A program made the position numbers and the translations under genes. A stretch of DNA of 64,000 nucleotides, taken from contig NZ_BJUL01000008.1 of assembly GCF_007989605.1 (NCBI RefSeq), forward strand, positions 124,001 to 188,000, in the 5' to 3' direction. This document shows positions 56,353 through 64,000 of this stretch, one piece after another. The notes beneath the pieces are model-generated. The model was given only the letters and a program-made list of their open reading frames with translations. It was not told the DNA's origin and did not search any database. The first letter of the stretch is position 1; each line of letters starts with the position of its first letter. This stretch comes from Vreelandella venusta (GTDB lineage Bacteria; Pseudomonadota; Gammaproteobacteria; Pseudomonadales; Halomonadaceae).

Positions 56353-58494
56353 TTATTCCGCACCACGCCGCCAGCGGAAATAACGCTCCAATAGGGTGAG
56401 AATACGCTCGGGCTTGTGGGCGTTTTTCCACACGCCAGCGGTGGCCTTGGCAGCTTCGCCAAGCGTGGGGTAGGGATGAATGGTGCCCAATAGCTTGTTA
56501 AGCCCCAGGCCATACTTCATGGCGATGGTGAACTCTCCTAACCATTCTCCGGCGTTTTCAGCCACGATGGTCGCGCCAAGGATTTTGTCTTTACCGGGCA
56601 CAGTAAGCACTTTGATAAACCCGTCGGTAGCGCCTTCGGCAATAGCGCGGTCGCTTTCACTCATGGCATAGCGGGTAACTTCAAACGCCACGCCCTTAGC
56701 GATGGCCTCTTTTTCGTTGAGCCCGACTCGCGCTACTTCGGGCTGAATATAGGTGACCGCAGGCATAAAGCGATAGTCTACAGCGAAGCTTTTTAACTCA
56801 CCAAACAATGCATTGACGGCTGCGTGCCACGCCTGATGGGCAGCGGCATGCGTGAGTTGGTAGGGGCCTGCTAGGTCGCCGCAGGCCCAAATGTTGGGCA
56901 GCCGAGTTTGCAGACGCTCGTTGAGTTCCAGCGTGCCAGTGTTGGTGGTGGTGATTCCCAGCGCTTCCAGCCCCAACCCTTCAACATTGGCTTGGCGGCC
57001 AACGCTGACGAGCAAATAATCAAATTCGATAGTGATGCGCTGACCATTGTGCTCAACCGCGAGTTGATGTGCTGAGCCATCTTGGCGGACTTCCAAGGCG
57101 TTGGCGCTGGTCATTACATTAACGCCTTCCTGGATGAGCGTGCGCTCCACGTGTTCGCCTACGTCTTGGTCTTCTCGGCCTAGCAGCTGCGGAATACCTT
57201 CCACCAAGGTGACCTGACTGCCTAGGCGGGCAAAGCTTTGGCTGAGCTCGCAGCCAATTGCCCCGCCGCCGAGTATGACTAGGCGTTTAGGCAGTTCCGT
57301 GAGTGACCACAGGTTTTCTGAGGTGAGCAGTGGGGCATGCTCGATGCCGGGAAGCGAAGGCACACGGGGACGTGCGCCAGTGGCCAGCACAATATGGCGG
57401 GCGGTCAGGGTTTTATCACCGATCTTAACTTCCCAAGGAGATGTCAGGGTGGCATGTTCCTGATACACCTCAACGCCCAGTTTGGTGTAACGCTCGACAC
57501 TATCGTGGGGTTCAATGTCCGTAATAGCTTGGTGTACGTGCCCCATCACCTTGGCAAAATCAATATCCGGCTCGCCAGCGTTAACGCCAAAGCGGTGTGC
57601 TGTACGCATGTCGTGAGCAGCACGGGCGGCACGAATTAGCGCCTTTGAAGGGACGCAACCGGTATTCAGGCAGTCGCCGCCCATTTTGTGCTTTTCTACC
57701 AACGCTACTTTAGCTTTGACAGCGCTACCGATGTAGCTAGTGACCAGACCTGCTGAGCCGCCGCCGATGACCACAATGTCGTAATCAAAGCGGGATGGGC
57801 GCTTAAAACCACGATAGGCATTGCGCTTTTGCACCAGTAGCGCAAGACGGCGGGCTATCCAAGGGAATACTGCCAGTAGCGCAAACGAGGCCAAAAGCCC
57901 TGGGGAAATAATTCCGCCCAGGCTTTCAAGTTCACCCAGCTGGCCGCCTGCATTCACGTAAACCACCGTGCCGGGCAGCATGCCCAGCTGACTTACCCAA
58001 TAAAAGGTGACTGTTTTAAGCCGCGTTAGGCCCATCACCAAATTGATCATAAAGAAAGGGAATATCGGTACTAAGCGAAGGGTGAAAAGATAAAAAGCGC
58101 CGTCTTTATCAACGCCACGATTGAGCGTATTGAACTGGCGAGGAAAACGCTTTTCAATCGGCTGTCGAAACAGGAACCGCGAGAGTAAAAAGGCCAGCGT
58201 TGCGCCGATGGTGCTGGCAAAGGAGATAATTAACAGCCCCCAGCCGAGGCCAAACAGCGCGCCACCCAGCAGTGTGAGGAGTGTCGCGCCGGGTAGCGAT
58301 AGTGTCGTCATGACCACATACAGCGCAAAGAAAATGCCCGCAACTTGCCAAGGGGATTGCTGGAAGGCAGCTTGGAAGTCACTGCGATAGGTTTGCAGGG
58401 TTTCCAGGGTGAAAAACGTATGGGCACCGCTCACATAAAAGCCAAGCACGGCCAGTAGCAGCAGGGTGATAATCATCAGGCGCTGACGGTTCAT
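56353..58494 (-). CDS. TVP38/DedA-like membrane domain fused to a flavoprotein disulfide reductase
   Basis: A 713-residue fusion. Residues about 1-225 are a TVP38/TMEM64 membrane domain: several hydrophobic segments with LTLLGGALFGLGWGLLI and the conserved RLVPIFPFFMINLVMGLT. Residues about 238-713 are a pyridine nucleotide-disulfide oxidoreductase of the mercuric-reductase/lipoamide-dehydrogenase class: DIVVIGGGSAGLVTSY for FAD, then the redox disulfide GGDCLNTGCVPSK near 274-286, VILGGGAIGCELSQSFARLG for NAD(P)H, and a C-terminal dimer domain with TIHPYPTLGEAAK (active-site His). There is no N-terminal metal-binding HMA domain and no C-terminal Cys pair, so mercury reduction is doubtful. 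GGAG precedes the ATG. Confidence 0.9.
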   Translation of the reverse strand: MNRQRLMIITLLLLAVLGFYVSGAHTFFTLETLQTYRSDFQAAFQQSPWQVAGIFFALYVVMTTLSLPGATLLTLLGGALFGLGWGLLIISFASTIGATLAFLLSRFLFRQPIEKRFPRQFNTLNRGVDKDGAFYLFTLRLVPIFPFFMINLVMGLTRLKTVTFYWVSQLGMLPGTVVYVNAGGQLGELESLGGIISPGLLASFALLAVFPWIARRLALLVQKRNAYRGFKRPSRFDYDIVVIGGGSAGLVTSYIGSAVKAKVALVEKHKMGGDCLNTGCVPSKALIRAARAAHDMRTAHRFGVNAGEPDIDFAKVMGHVHQAITDIEPHDSVERYTKLGVEVYQEHATLTSPWEVKIGDKTLTARHIVLATGARPRVPSLPGIEHAPLLTSENLWSLTELPKRLVILGGGAIGCELSQSFARLGSQVTLVEGIPQLLGREDQDVGEHVERTLIQEGVNVMTSANALEVRQDGSAHQLAVEHNGQRITIEFDYLLVSVGRQANVEGLGLEALGITTTNTGTLELNERLQTRLPNIWACGDLAGPYQLTHAAAHQAWHAAVNALFGELKSFAVDYRFMPAVTYIQPEVARVGLNEKEAIAKGVAFEVTRYAMSESDRAIAEGATDGFIKVLTVPGKDKILGATIVAENAGEWLGEFTIAMKYGLGLNKLLGTIHPYPTLGEAAKATAGVWKNAHKPERILTLLERYFRWRRGAE

Positions 58495-58570
58495 GGCAGG
58501 CTCCGTTGGGGCGAGGTAGTGTTAGCAGCAGAACATTCGTTTAGTAACAGTGACGCAATGAGCGTAATCC

Positions 58571-59203
58571 TTACAGACTGTTTGCGCGCTCCAGCGTTTG
58601 TTGCCAGCGCTGCCAGTCTTCTGGGCGGTCAATATCCCACATGGTATCGGGAAATATGGCCTCTAACGTCAGTGCAGCAAGCCGCTGACGAGTGACCTGA
58701 AGCACTTGCTCGGTACCCCAAGGAATGTCCTCAAATAGGCTAGGGTGATCGTCATGAGTGCCGATCAACCCATAGCCGCCGTCTTCGGCAGGTAAAATCA
58801 CCACTGGCACGTTTTGAAGTGCTGCACTGCACTGCTTAAGCATGGCAACGGTGATGCTAGGGCAATCAGTCCCCATCACCATCGACGGACCTTGCGTGCT
58901 ATTCAGTGCGTGCCGGACGCGCATTCCTACATCGCCCTGCCGTTGGGTGGCGAGCGATATGCCGTAGTGAGACTGCAGCTCTACAAACAACGGGTGCTGA
59001 TGCTCCAAGGAGGTCCATAGCGTGACGTGTTGCGATCCCAGTGCTTGGCAGGCAGTGGCGACGCAGTGGCGAACCATGGTGGCATGAGCTTGCGCGGCAC
59101 CTTCTGGTCCCAGGCAAGGAATTAAGCGCGTTTTCGCCTGCCCAGCCAGTGGCGCTTTGGCCAGCAGATGTAAATGGGGTTGCACAGGTGACTTAACGGG
59201 CAT
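58571..59203 (-). CDS. TIGR04282-type glycosyltransferase-like protein (DUF2064)
   Basis: A 210-residue nucleotidyltransferase/glycosyltransferase-like (GT-A fold) protein. LLAKAPLAGQAKTRLIPCLG near 13-32 resembles the nucleotide-binding start of CofC-like enzymes (shown in part), followed by MVMGTDCPSI near 107 with the Asp of the metal site, and LPAEDGGYGLIG near 136 with an EDGGY motif. The family is named transferase 1, rSAM/selenodomain-associated. The substrate is unknown. It overlaps the partner transferase by 11 bases. AAGGAG precedes the ATG by 8 bases. Confidence 0.85.
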   Translation of the reverse strand: MPVKSPVQPHLHLLAKAPLAGQAKTRLIPCLGPEGAAQAHATMVRHCVATACQALGSQHVTLWTSLEHQHPLFVELQSHYGISLATQRQGDVGMRVRHALNSTQGPSMVMGTDCPSITVAMLKQCSAALQNVPVVILPAEDGGYGLIGTHDDHPSLFEDIPWGTEQVLQVTRQRLAALTLEAIFPDTMWDIDRPEDWQRWQQTLERANSL

Positions 59204-59867
59204 TGCGATACTCCTTGGCCAGTTGAGTGGCGCTGACGCCGCGCCAGTAGCGGTAACGTAGCCGCCACATCAGGCAAATCGTTTTCCAGGCACCGAACTG
59301 ATCCCAGCGCCTGCCTGAGCTTATCACTTTGCTACGTAGGCAGGTGGGGCGAGAAACTGCCTTCAGCCGCTTACTTAACTCGATATCTTCCATTAGCGGT
59401 TGTGCAGGAAAGCCGCCGACCGCTTCAAAAGTAGCGCGGCGAAGGAACATGCCTTGGTCGCCAGTGGCGACGCCGCTCAGCCGTGAGCGTAGATTCATCA
59501 GCAAGCTAACGAGCGGCAACCAGCGGCTTTTTCCCTCAAGGTGAATATCAAACCGCCCCCAGCAATTCGTGTTCAGCGCTTGGCAGATCAGCTTGTTTGC
59601 CTCTTCGGGAAGCCGAGTGTCAGCATGTAAAAATAGCAGCGCTGCTGAGCGCGCGTGTTCTGCGCCCAGGTTCATCTGCTGTGCCCGACCAGGGGCACTC
59701 GTCAGTAGCGTATCCGCTAGCGGAGAGGCTAACGCCACGCTGTCATCGGTACTGCCTCCATCGACCACAATGATTTCTGTGCCGGTCTCTCGCAGTGGCT
59801 GAAGCGCAGCTAGCGCCTCTGTAATCCCTGCAGACTCATTCAGCACTGGTATCACAATGCTAAGCAT
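59193..59867 (-). CDS. TIGR04283-type family 2 glycosyltransferase
   Basis: A 224-residue family 2 glycosyltransferase. MLSIVIPVLNESAGI begins the GT-A fold, EIIVVDGGSTDDSV near 29-42 gives the metal/UDP site, LLFLHADTRLP near 78 the second Asp motif, and VATGDQGMFLRR near 134 and PLMEDIELSKRL near 155 complete the family. Another ATG at 59939 is in frame but would overlap the ABC ATPase gene by about 50 bases, so I chose 59867. This family is the 'transferase 2' partner of the adjacent TIGR04282-type gene in rSAM/selenodomain-associated clusters, and its substrate is unknown. Confidence 0.82.
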   Translation of the reverse strand: MLSIVIPVLNESAGITEALAALQPLRETGTEIIVVDGGSTDDSVALASPLADTLLTSAPGRAQQMNLGAEHARSAALLFLHADTRLPEEANKLICQALNTNCWGRFDIHLEGKSRWLPLVSLLMNLRSRLSGVATGDQGMFLRRATFEAVGGFPAQPLMEDIELSKRLKAVSRPTCLRSKVISSGRRWDQFGAWKTICLMWRLRYRYWRGVSATQLAKEYRNAR

Positions 59868-59886
59868 AGGCGATTCCACGCCAGGG

Positions 59887-60522
59887 TTAACCAAGGGCAA
59901 TGATTGGCCCTCCGGCGGCATTGGCATCCGCTTCATCATGAGTAACCAGCAGGGTGGGTAAGCCAGCTTCGCGAAGCTGGGCGAACACTAGCGCACGCAT
60001 TTCCTGGCGCAGTGCGGTGTCCAGCTTGGAGAACGGCTCATCCAGCAGCACCGCGCGAGGCTGTGAAAGCAGCAAGCGCATCAGCGCCACCCGAGCTTGC
60101 TGGCCGCCGGAAAGGGTTGCCGGGTCGCGATTTTCAAAACCTGCCAACCCCACCTGTTCCAGCGCTTGGGCGACCTGTTGGCGTTTGTTGTTAGCATGGT
60201 GTGGCAGGCCAAAGCGCAAATTCCCCGCCACGCTTAAATGGGGAAACAACATCGGGTCCTGAAACAGCAGACCAATGCCACGCTGTTCGGCGGGCAGGGT
60301 GTCTAAGCGTTTATCGCCCAGATAGAGTGCACCTTGAGCCTGAAAGGCCGGCGACAAAAAGCCTGCCAGATAGGCCAGTAACGTAGACTTTCCAGAGCCT
60401 GAAGGGCCCATGACAGTTACTACTTCGCCTGGCGCTATGTCACAGTGCATTGCCAGCAGTGCCTCGCCTGCCAGCGTGATAGTCACCTGTTTGATGCGCA
60501 ACGCTTGAAGGTTTGGGGTCAT
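59887..60522 (-). CDS. ynjD: YnjD-type ABC transporter ATPase
   Basis: A 211-residue ATPase. The Walker A MGPSGSGKSTLLAYL lies near 38-52, the signature TLSGGQQARVALMRLLL near 134-150, and the Walker B AVLLDEPFSKLD near 156-167, followed by LLVTHDEADA. The ATG at 60522 overlaps the permease stop (ATGA) and has GAGGAG upstream, so I prefer it over the longer frame from 60555. It is short, with no C-terminal regulatory domain. It energises the import complex with the fused permease and the binding protein encoded upstream. The transported substrate is unknown. Confidence 0.85.
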   Translation of the reverse strand: MTPNLQALRIKQVTITLAGEALLAMHCDIAPGEVVTVMGPSGSGKSTLLAYLAGFLSPAFQAQGALYLGDKRLDTLPAEQRGIGLLFQDPMLFPHLSVAGNLRFGLPHHANNKRQQVAQALEQVGLAGFENRDPATLSGGQQARVALMRLLLSQPRAVLLDEPFSKLDTALRQEMRALVFAQLREAGLPTLLVTHDEADANAAGGPIIALG

Positions 60523-62201
60523 GCAACTCCTCGCATTTGGCGGCGTTTTGCCCACACAAGGCGGGGGATCATAAGTGCCAGACTAAAGCCAATAAAGGGG
60601 AGCAGCGTCTGCAGTAGTGCCAATACCGCCACTAGCCTGCGATTGCCACCAGATGCCATGGCAACGGCTTCGGTAGTGATGGTGGAGATGCGACCACCCC
60701 CCAGCAGCAGTGTCGGCAAATACTGGCCGATACTGACGGCTAGGCTGACTGCGCAAGCAGTGAGTAATGGAGCCAATAACAGTGGCAGACGTACTTGCCA
60801 AAAAGCACGCCAGGGCGGTACTCCTAGTGACAGTGCCACTTGTGCCCAGCGTGGGTCCAGCCGCCGGTAGGCTTCTGACAACGATAAATAGAGATACGGC
60901 ACCACAAACAGCAGATGGCCAGCTACCACTAACGCCTGCTGAGGCCGTATGGCAACGCTTTCAGCTGCCACTACTAAGCCGAACAAAAAGGCCACTTGCG
61001 GCACAATGAGCGGTAAATAAAGTAGCCATTGAACACGCCATGCGGGCAGCTGATAACGCGCAGCATGCTCCAGTGTGGCCACGACCAGTACCGCGGCGAT
61101 AAGCGTCGCGGCCAGCCCCACACTCAAGGTATTGATCAACGGTTTCGCCACGCTGGGTAGAATACGCAGCCAATGATCCAGCGTGAACGTACCCGGCAGC
61201 GCATCCGGAAAGCGCCAAAAGCCCGCCACCGAAAACAGTGCCAAACCGGCCAGCGCACTGATCGCAAGCAGTGTGATAGCTAGCAGCAACGCACGGCCGC
61301 CAAATGCAATCGCCGTTGCCCAAGATGTCCGCGAACCGTTGGCTAACCAGCGTTGGCAGAGACGTTTGACCCCTTGTTCACCAAGCCACCAAGTCAGTAG
61401 TGCCGCTAGGGTAACGCCGAACTGCAGTACGGCACCGGCAGACGCCATAAAGCGACGGTTTAAATCGGGGTCATTAAACCAAGTGAGCACCGAAACGCTC
61501 AACGTGGGTGGCAGGGTGGGGCCAAGAATCAACGCCATATCCACCACCGAAGTGGCGTAGGCAATCACGGCATAAACCGGCAAGCGAATCAGTGGGTAAA
61601 GTGCTGGGAAAACGCACTTCAGCCAGGCAATGCCGGGCGCGTAGCCCAGCGAGCGCGCAACAGTGACACGTTGTTCAGGACGCAGCTGAGGTAGCGCAGC
61701 TAAACTCATCAATAGCAAAAAGGGCACTTCTTTGAGTATCAACCCCGCCATTAGCGCCAGCCCTAACGGGTCGTTGACGATCAGCAGGTCAGGTGGGCGC
61801 TCCCACCCAGTAAGCCCTGGGGAGGCCCAGCGCACCAGCAACCCAGAGGGCGCAATCAGAAAAGCTAGGCCAAAGGCCACGGCTGCATGGGGAATGGCCA
61901 GTAGCGGTGTGACCATGCGCCGAATGGCACGGTCAAGCAAAGTGCCTTGGCTAGCCGCCAGAAACAGCACCACGATGAGCAGGGCCACCAAGGCGGTGAT
62001 CAGACCGCTAAAGTAGCTCAGCAGTACGGAACGCTGGAGGCCAGCGTGCGCCCATAAGGTTTGCCAAGCTTCCAGGTGAAACGTGTTTCCCCCGAGCACC
62101 GGTAAATAACCAAAGGCAGGCAGCAACACCATGCTAAGCCCCGCACTTACTGGAATAACCAAAAGCGCAATAAGCAGGATAGAGGCTAGCCGCAGGATCA
62201 A
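60519..62201 (-). CDS. ynjC: YnjC-type ABC permease, two fused membrane domains
   Basis: A 560-residue membrane protein with about twelve hydrophobic segments. It has the layout of two fused permease units: an EAA-like loop near TVARSLGYAPGIAWLKCVFPALYP (only partly conserved, about 168-190) in the first half and RWAQVALSLGVPPWRAFWQ near 450-468 in the second half. It is the homodimer-like core of the transporter, as in E. coli YnjC and ThiP/CysT-type proteins. The frame starts with TTG directly after the ynjB stop with no Shine-Dalgarno visible. The true start is therefore uncertain and coupled translation is likely. Confidence 0.8.
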   Translation of the reverse strand: MILRLASILLIALLVIPVSAGLSMVLLPAFGYLPVLGGNTFHLEAWQTLWAHAGLQRSVLLSYFSGLITALVALLIVVLFLAASQGTLLDRAIRRMVTPLLAIPHAAVAFGLAFLIAPSGLLVRWASPGLTGWERPPDLLIVNDPLGLALMAGLILKEVPFLLLMSLAALPQLRPEQRVTVARSLGYAPGIAWLKCVFPALYPLIRLPVYAVIAYATSVVDMALILGPTLPPTLSVSVLTWFNDPDLNRRFMASAGAVLQFGVTLAALLTWWLGEQGVKRLCQRWLANGSRTSWATAIAFGGRALLLAITLLAISALAGLALFSVAGFWRFPDALPGTFTLDHWLRILPSVAKPLINTLSVGLAATLIAAVLVVATLEHAARYQLPAWRVQWLLYLPLIVPQVAFLFGLVVAAESVAIRPQQALVVAGHLLFVVPYLYLSLSEAYRRLDPRWAQVALSLGVPPWRAFWQVRLPLLLAPLLTACAVSLAVSIGQYLPTLLLGGGRISTITTEAVAMASGGNRRLVAVLALLQTLLPFIGFSLALMIPRLVWAKRRQMRGVA

Positions 62202-63419
62202 TTAATTAACGCCATAACGCTGAAGCCACGCATCCTGTAGCGCCGTCATCCAGCTGGGATGAGGTTCGGCTAGGGTATTGGAAAGGGCATCGGCAGGCAG
62301 CGCAGATGGGTGGCTTTCACCTTGTTCGAAGAGCGCCTTGGCGTTTTCATCTAACCGACTGATTGCCAATACGGTACGATCGCCCCACATACTAAGCGAC
62401 TGCTTTTGGGCTTGGGCTTCAGGTGAGAGCAGGAAGTTGGCTAGCGCCATCGCGCCTGCTTTATGGGGAGAGTTAAACGGAATCGCGACAAAGTGAACGT
62501 TTCCTAGGGTGCCATCTTCCAGCACATAGCTGCGCACACTCTCTGGGAGTTCATACTCCATCACCGCGACGGCGGCATCTGTCGGGTAGAAGGAGAAGGC
62601 TAAGCTGAGCTCACCATCGCTCATTAATGCGCGCAGGTTAGGGCCCGATTCCGGGAAACTGCGGCCGCTGCGCCACAGGTGTGGGTGTAACTCATCCAGA
62701 TAATCCCACAATGGCGCGGTGATCTCCGCAAACTCCGCTTCAACCACTGGCGCATAAAGGGCGTCATCTTGATTAGATAGTTCAATTAACGCTTGTTTTA
62801 AGAAGGTGCTACCGGTGAAATCGGGAATACGTGGATAGCTGAATTGACCGGGGTTTTCTTTGGCCCACTCCAGCAAATCCGCAATACTTTGTGGCGGTGT
62901 TTCGGTTTGAACGCTGTCGTAGTAGAAGGTGATTTGCGCTTTTCCCCAAGGAGACTCATAGCCTTCAGTCGGCAGCGTGAAGTCGGTCACCACTTCTGGG
63001 TTTTCGTCTGGGTGAGTCAAGGCGAAGTTAGGCAGAGATTCGGCAAAGGGGCCAAATAAGAGGTCCTGTTCGCGCATGGCAGCGAAGTTTTCGCCGTTAA
63101 TCCAGATCAGGTCGATGCGGCCATCATCCATGTTACCAGCCTGCTTTTCACCCAGTACACGAGCAACGGCGCTACCTGTGTCATCTAACTTTACATGCTC
63201 TACATCGACGCCATAGGTGGACTGCATTTGTTCGGACACCCAAGCGATATAGCGGTTGGTGCGACTGTCACCGCCCCAGGCGTTCCAGTAAACGGTTTGA
63301 CCTTCGGCAGCTTGCAGTACGGCATCCCAATCAGTGGGATCTGGGGCAGCCATGGCGGGCAGCGCCAGTGACAGCATGGCAGTGGCGACCGCGGTGGTTA
63401 GAGTGGTGCGTGGCTTCAT
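62202..63419 (-). CDS. ynjB: YnjB-type periplasmic substrate-binding protein
   Basis: A 405-residue extracellular-solute-binding protein with a signal peptide (about 1-25, MKPRTTLTTAVATAMLSLAL then PAMAAPD). The mature protein starts DWDAVLQAAEGQTVYWNAWGG, a YnjB hallmark, and contains DLIWINGENFAAM near 105-118 and YPRIPDFTGSTFLKQAL near 195-211. It resembles the E. coli YnjB binding protein and, more distantly, thiamine and iron(III)-type binding proteins. The ligand is not known. It is followed with no gap by the permease and preceded by a kinase-like gene 24 bases upstream. Confidence 0.85.
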   Translation of the reverse strand: MKPRTTLTTAVATAMLSLALPAMAAPDPTDWDAVLQAAEGQTVYWNAWGGDSRTNRYIAWVSEQMQSTYGVDVEHVKLDDTGSAVARVLGEKQAGNMDDGRIDLIWINGENFAAMREQDLLFGPFAESLPNFALTHPDENPEVVTDFTLPTEGYESPWGKAQITFYYDSVQTETPPQSIADLLEWAKENPGQFSYPRIPDFTGSTFLKQALIELSNQDDALYAPVVEAEFAEITAPLWDYLDELHPHLWRSGRSFPESGPNLRALMSDGELSLAFSFYPTDAAVAVMEYELPESVRSYVLEDGTLGNVHFVAIPFNSPHKAGAMALANFLLSPEAQAQKQSLSMWGDRTVLAISRLDENAKALFEQGESHPSALPADALSNTLAEPHPSWMTALQDAWLQRYGVN

Positions 63420-63443
63420 GGTAGACCTTGTAAAATCAGCTGG

Positions 63444-64000
63444 TTATAGAGATGCTTTTAGGTAAAGAAGCTCGTTATGGACATGCTCAATAATCGGTAG
63501 TGATAAATAGTGTTCGACCCGCTCGCGGACATGCTCAATCACCGCAGCATCGGTGAGTTCTGCTGACCAGTCCTGGCCGCGGTGCTCGGTATCTTTACGT
63601 TGCAAATGCTGGGCGCGCCACTTGGCACACCATGTTAATGACCACAGCCAAGTGGCACGCCGGCAGGCAGCCAGCGTTTCCGCGCTGGGTGATTTATCCA
63701 TACACGCCTGCCAGTGCTGATAAAAGGCCACAACCTCTTCCACAGTGAGCACTGCCTGGCTGTTAACGTCCCAAGTGGTCGAGGTGTAAAGCGAGGTATG
63801 GGCTAGATCGATCCCCGGTAGACCGTAGCGGCACTTCTCTAAATCCACCAGCACAGCGCGCCCCTCTTCAGTGATCAAAAAGTTGCCGGGGTGGGTATCA
63901 AAGCTAATCAAACAGCGCTCGGCATCGGGCAGTGCGGTGGGCAGAGCCGCCAGTTCATCACGCACACGGGCAATAACATTAGGCTCTAAGGCGGCTTTTT
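63444..64000 (-). CDS. APH/choline-kinase-type phosphotransferase (5' end outside the window)
   Basis: The last roughly 185 codons of an aminoglycoside-phosphotransferase-fold kinase. The catalytic segment SFDTHPGNFLI has the Brenner-type His-Pro-x-Asn arrangement with the Asp two residues before, and AVLVDLEKCRYGLPGIDLAH contains the second metal Asp. The frame stays open to the window end; the first possible start in view is a GTG at 63965, but the fold needs about 100 more residues upstream, so the gene is cut by the window. The substrate (small alcohol or sugar) is unknown. It could be the first gene of the ynjBCD-transferase operon. Confidence 0.75.
   Translation of the reverse strand, partial: KAALEPNVIARVRDELAALPTALPDAERCLISFDTHPGNFLITEEGRAVLVDLEKCRYGLPGIDLAHTSLYTSTTWDVNSQAVLTVEEVVAFYQHWQACMDKSPSAETLAACRRATWLWSLTWCAKWRAQHLQRKDTEHRGQDWSAELTDAAVIEHVRERVEHYLSLPIIEHVHNELLYLKASL

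Overview
The window is a chromosomal segment of a gammaproteobacterium. Halomonas or a close relative in the Halomonadaceae is the most likely source. The clues are gene order (ftsYEX-rpoH, glnD-map/rpsB-tsf-pyrH-frr, the uppS-to-accA envelope block), the long DapD type, the DUF3087 protein and the DAHP synthase/ubiD/fre/rho neighbourhood. Assignment to genus is inference from gene content only. Nearly all DNA is coding. There are no rRNA or tRNA genes, insertion sequences, phage genes or CRISPR arrays that I can see.

Layout. 1-2.9 kb: end of ftsY, ftsE, ftsX, rpoH (cell division and heat-shock sigma factor). 3-8 kb, minus strand: slmA, argB, algC, dut, coaBC. 8-12.2 kb, plus strand: radC, rpmB, rpmG, mutM, rlmI and a hotdog thioesterase. 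12.4-14.6 kb: alanine dehydrogenase, slyX (minus) and a membrane-anchored cold-shock-domain protein. 14.6-22.4 kb, minus strand: the lysine/diaminopimelate group (small unknown protein, dapE, dapD, Spx/ArsC-like protein, dapC), then glnD and map. 22.7-43.6 kb, plus strand: translation factors and nucleotide kinase (rpsB, tsf, pyrH, frr), then isoprenoid, phospholipid and outer-membrane biogenesis (uppS, cdsA, dxr, rseP, bamA, skp, lpxD, fabZ, lpxA, lpxB), then rnhB, dnaE, accA and tilS. 43.6-49.3 kb: ppx (minus), rho, ubiD and a flavin reductase, with no trxA between ppx and rho. 49.3-51.1 kb: a regulatory region in front of a class I DAHP synthase. 51.2-55.1 kb: DUF3087 protein, MliC-like lipoprotein, membrane hydrolase-like protein, DUF411 protein, gloA and META-domain lipoprotein. 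55.1-64 kb, minus strand: an operon-like run made of a kinase-like phosphotransferase (cut by the window end), a YnjBCD-type ABC importer, two sugar-transferase-like proteins, a TVP38-flavoprotein disulfide reductase fusion and an NADH-dehydrogenase-like flavoprotein.

The two most interesting places are the DAHP synthase leader and the last operon. The leader (49.55-50.01 kb) has two tandem small reading frames loaded with Phe, Tyr and Trp codons. The first is followed by three mutually exclusive RNA stems in the classical order pause hairpin, antiterminator, terminator, which looks like a ribosome-mediated attenuator for aromatic amino acid synthesis. The last operon combines families known from radical-SAM/selenodomain-associated clusters (transferases 1 and 2 and a SelD-linked flavoprotein family) with a YnjBCD importer. 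The radical SAM protein itself is not in the window, and the substrate is unknown.
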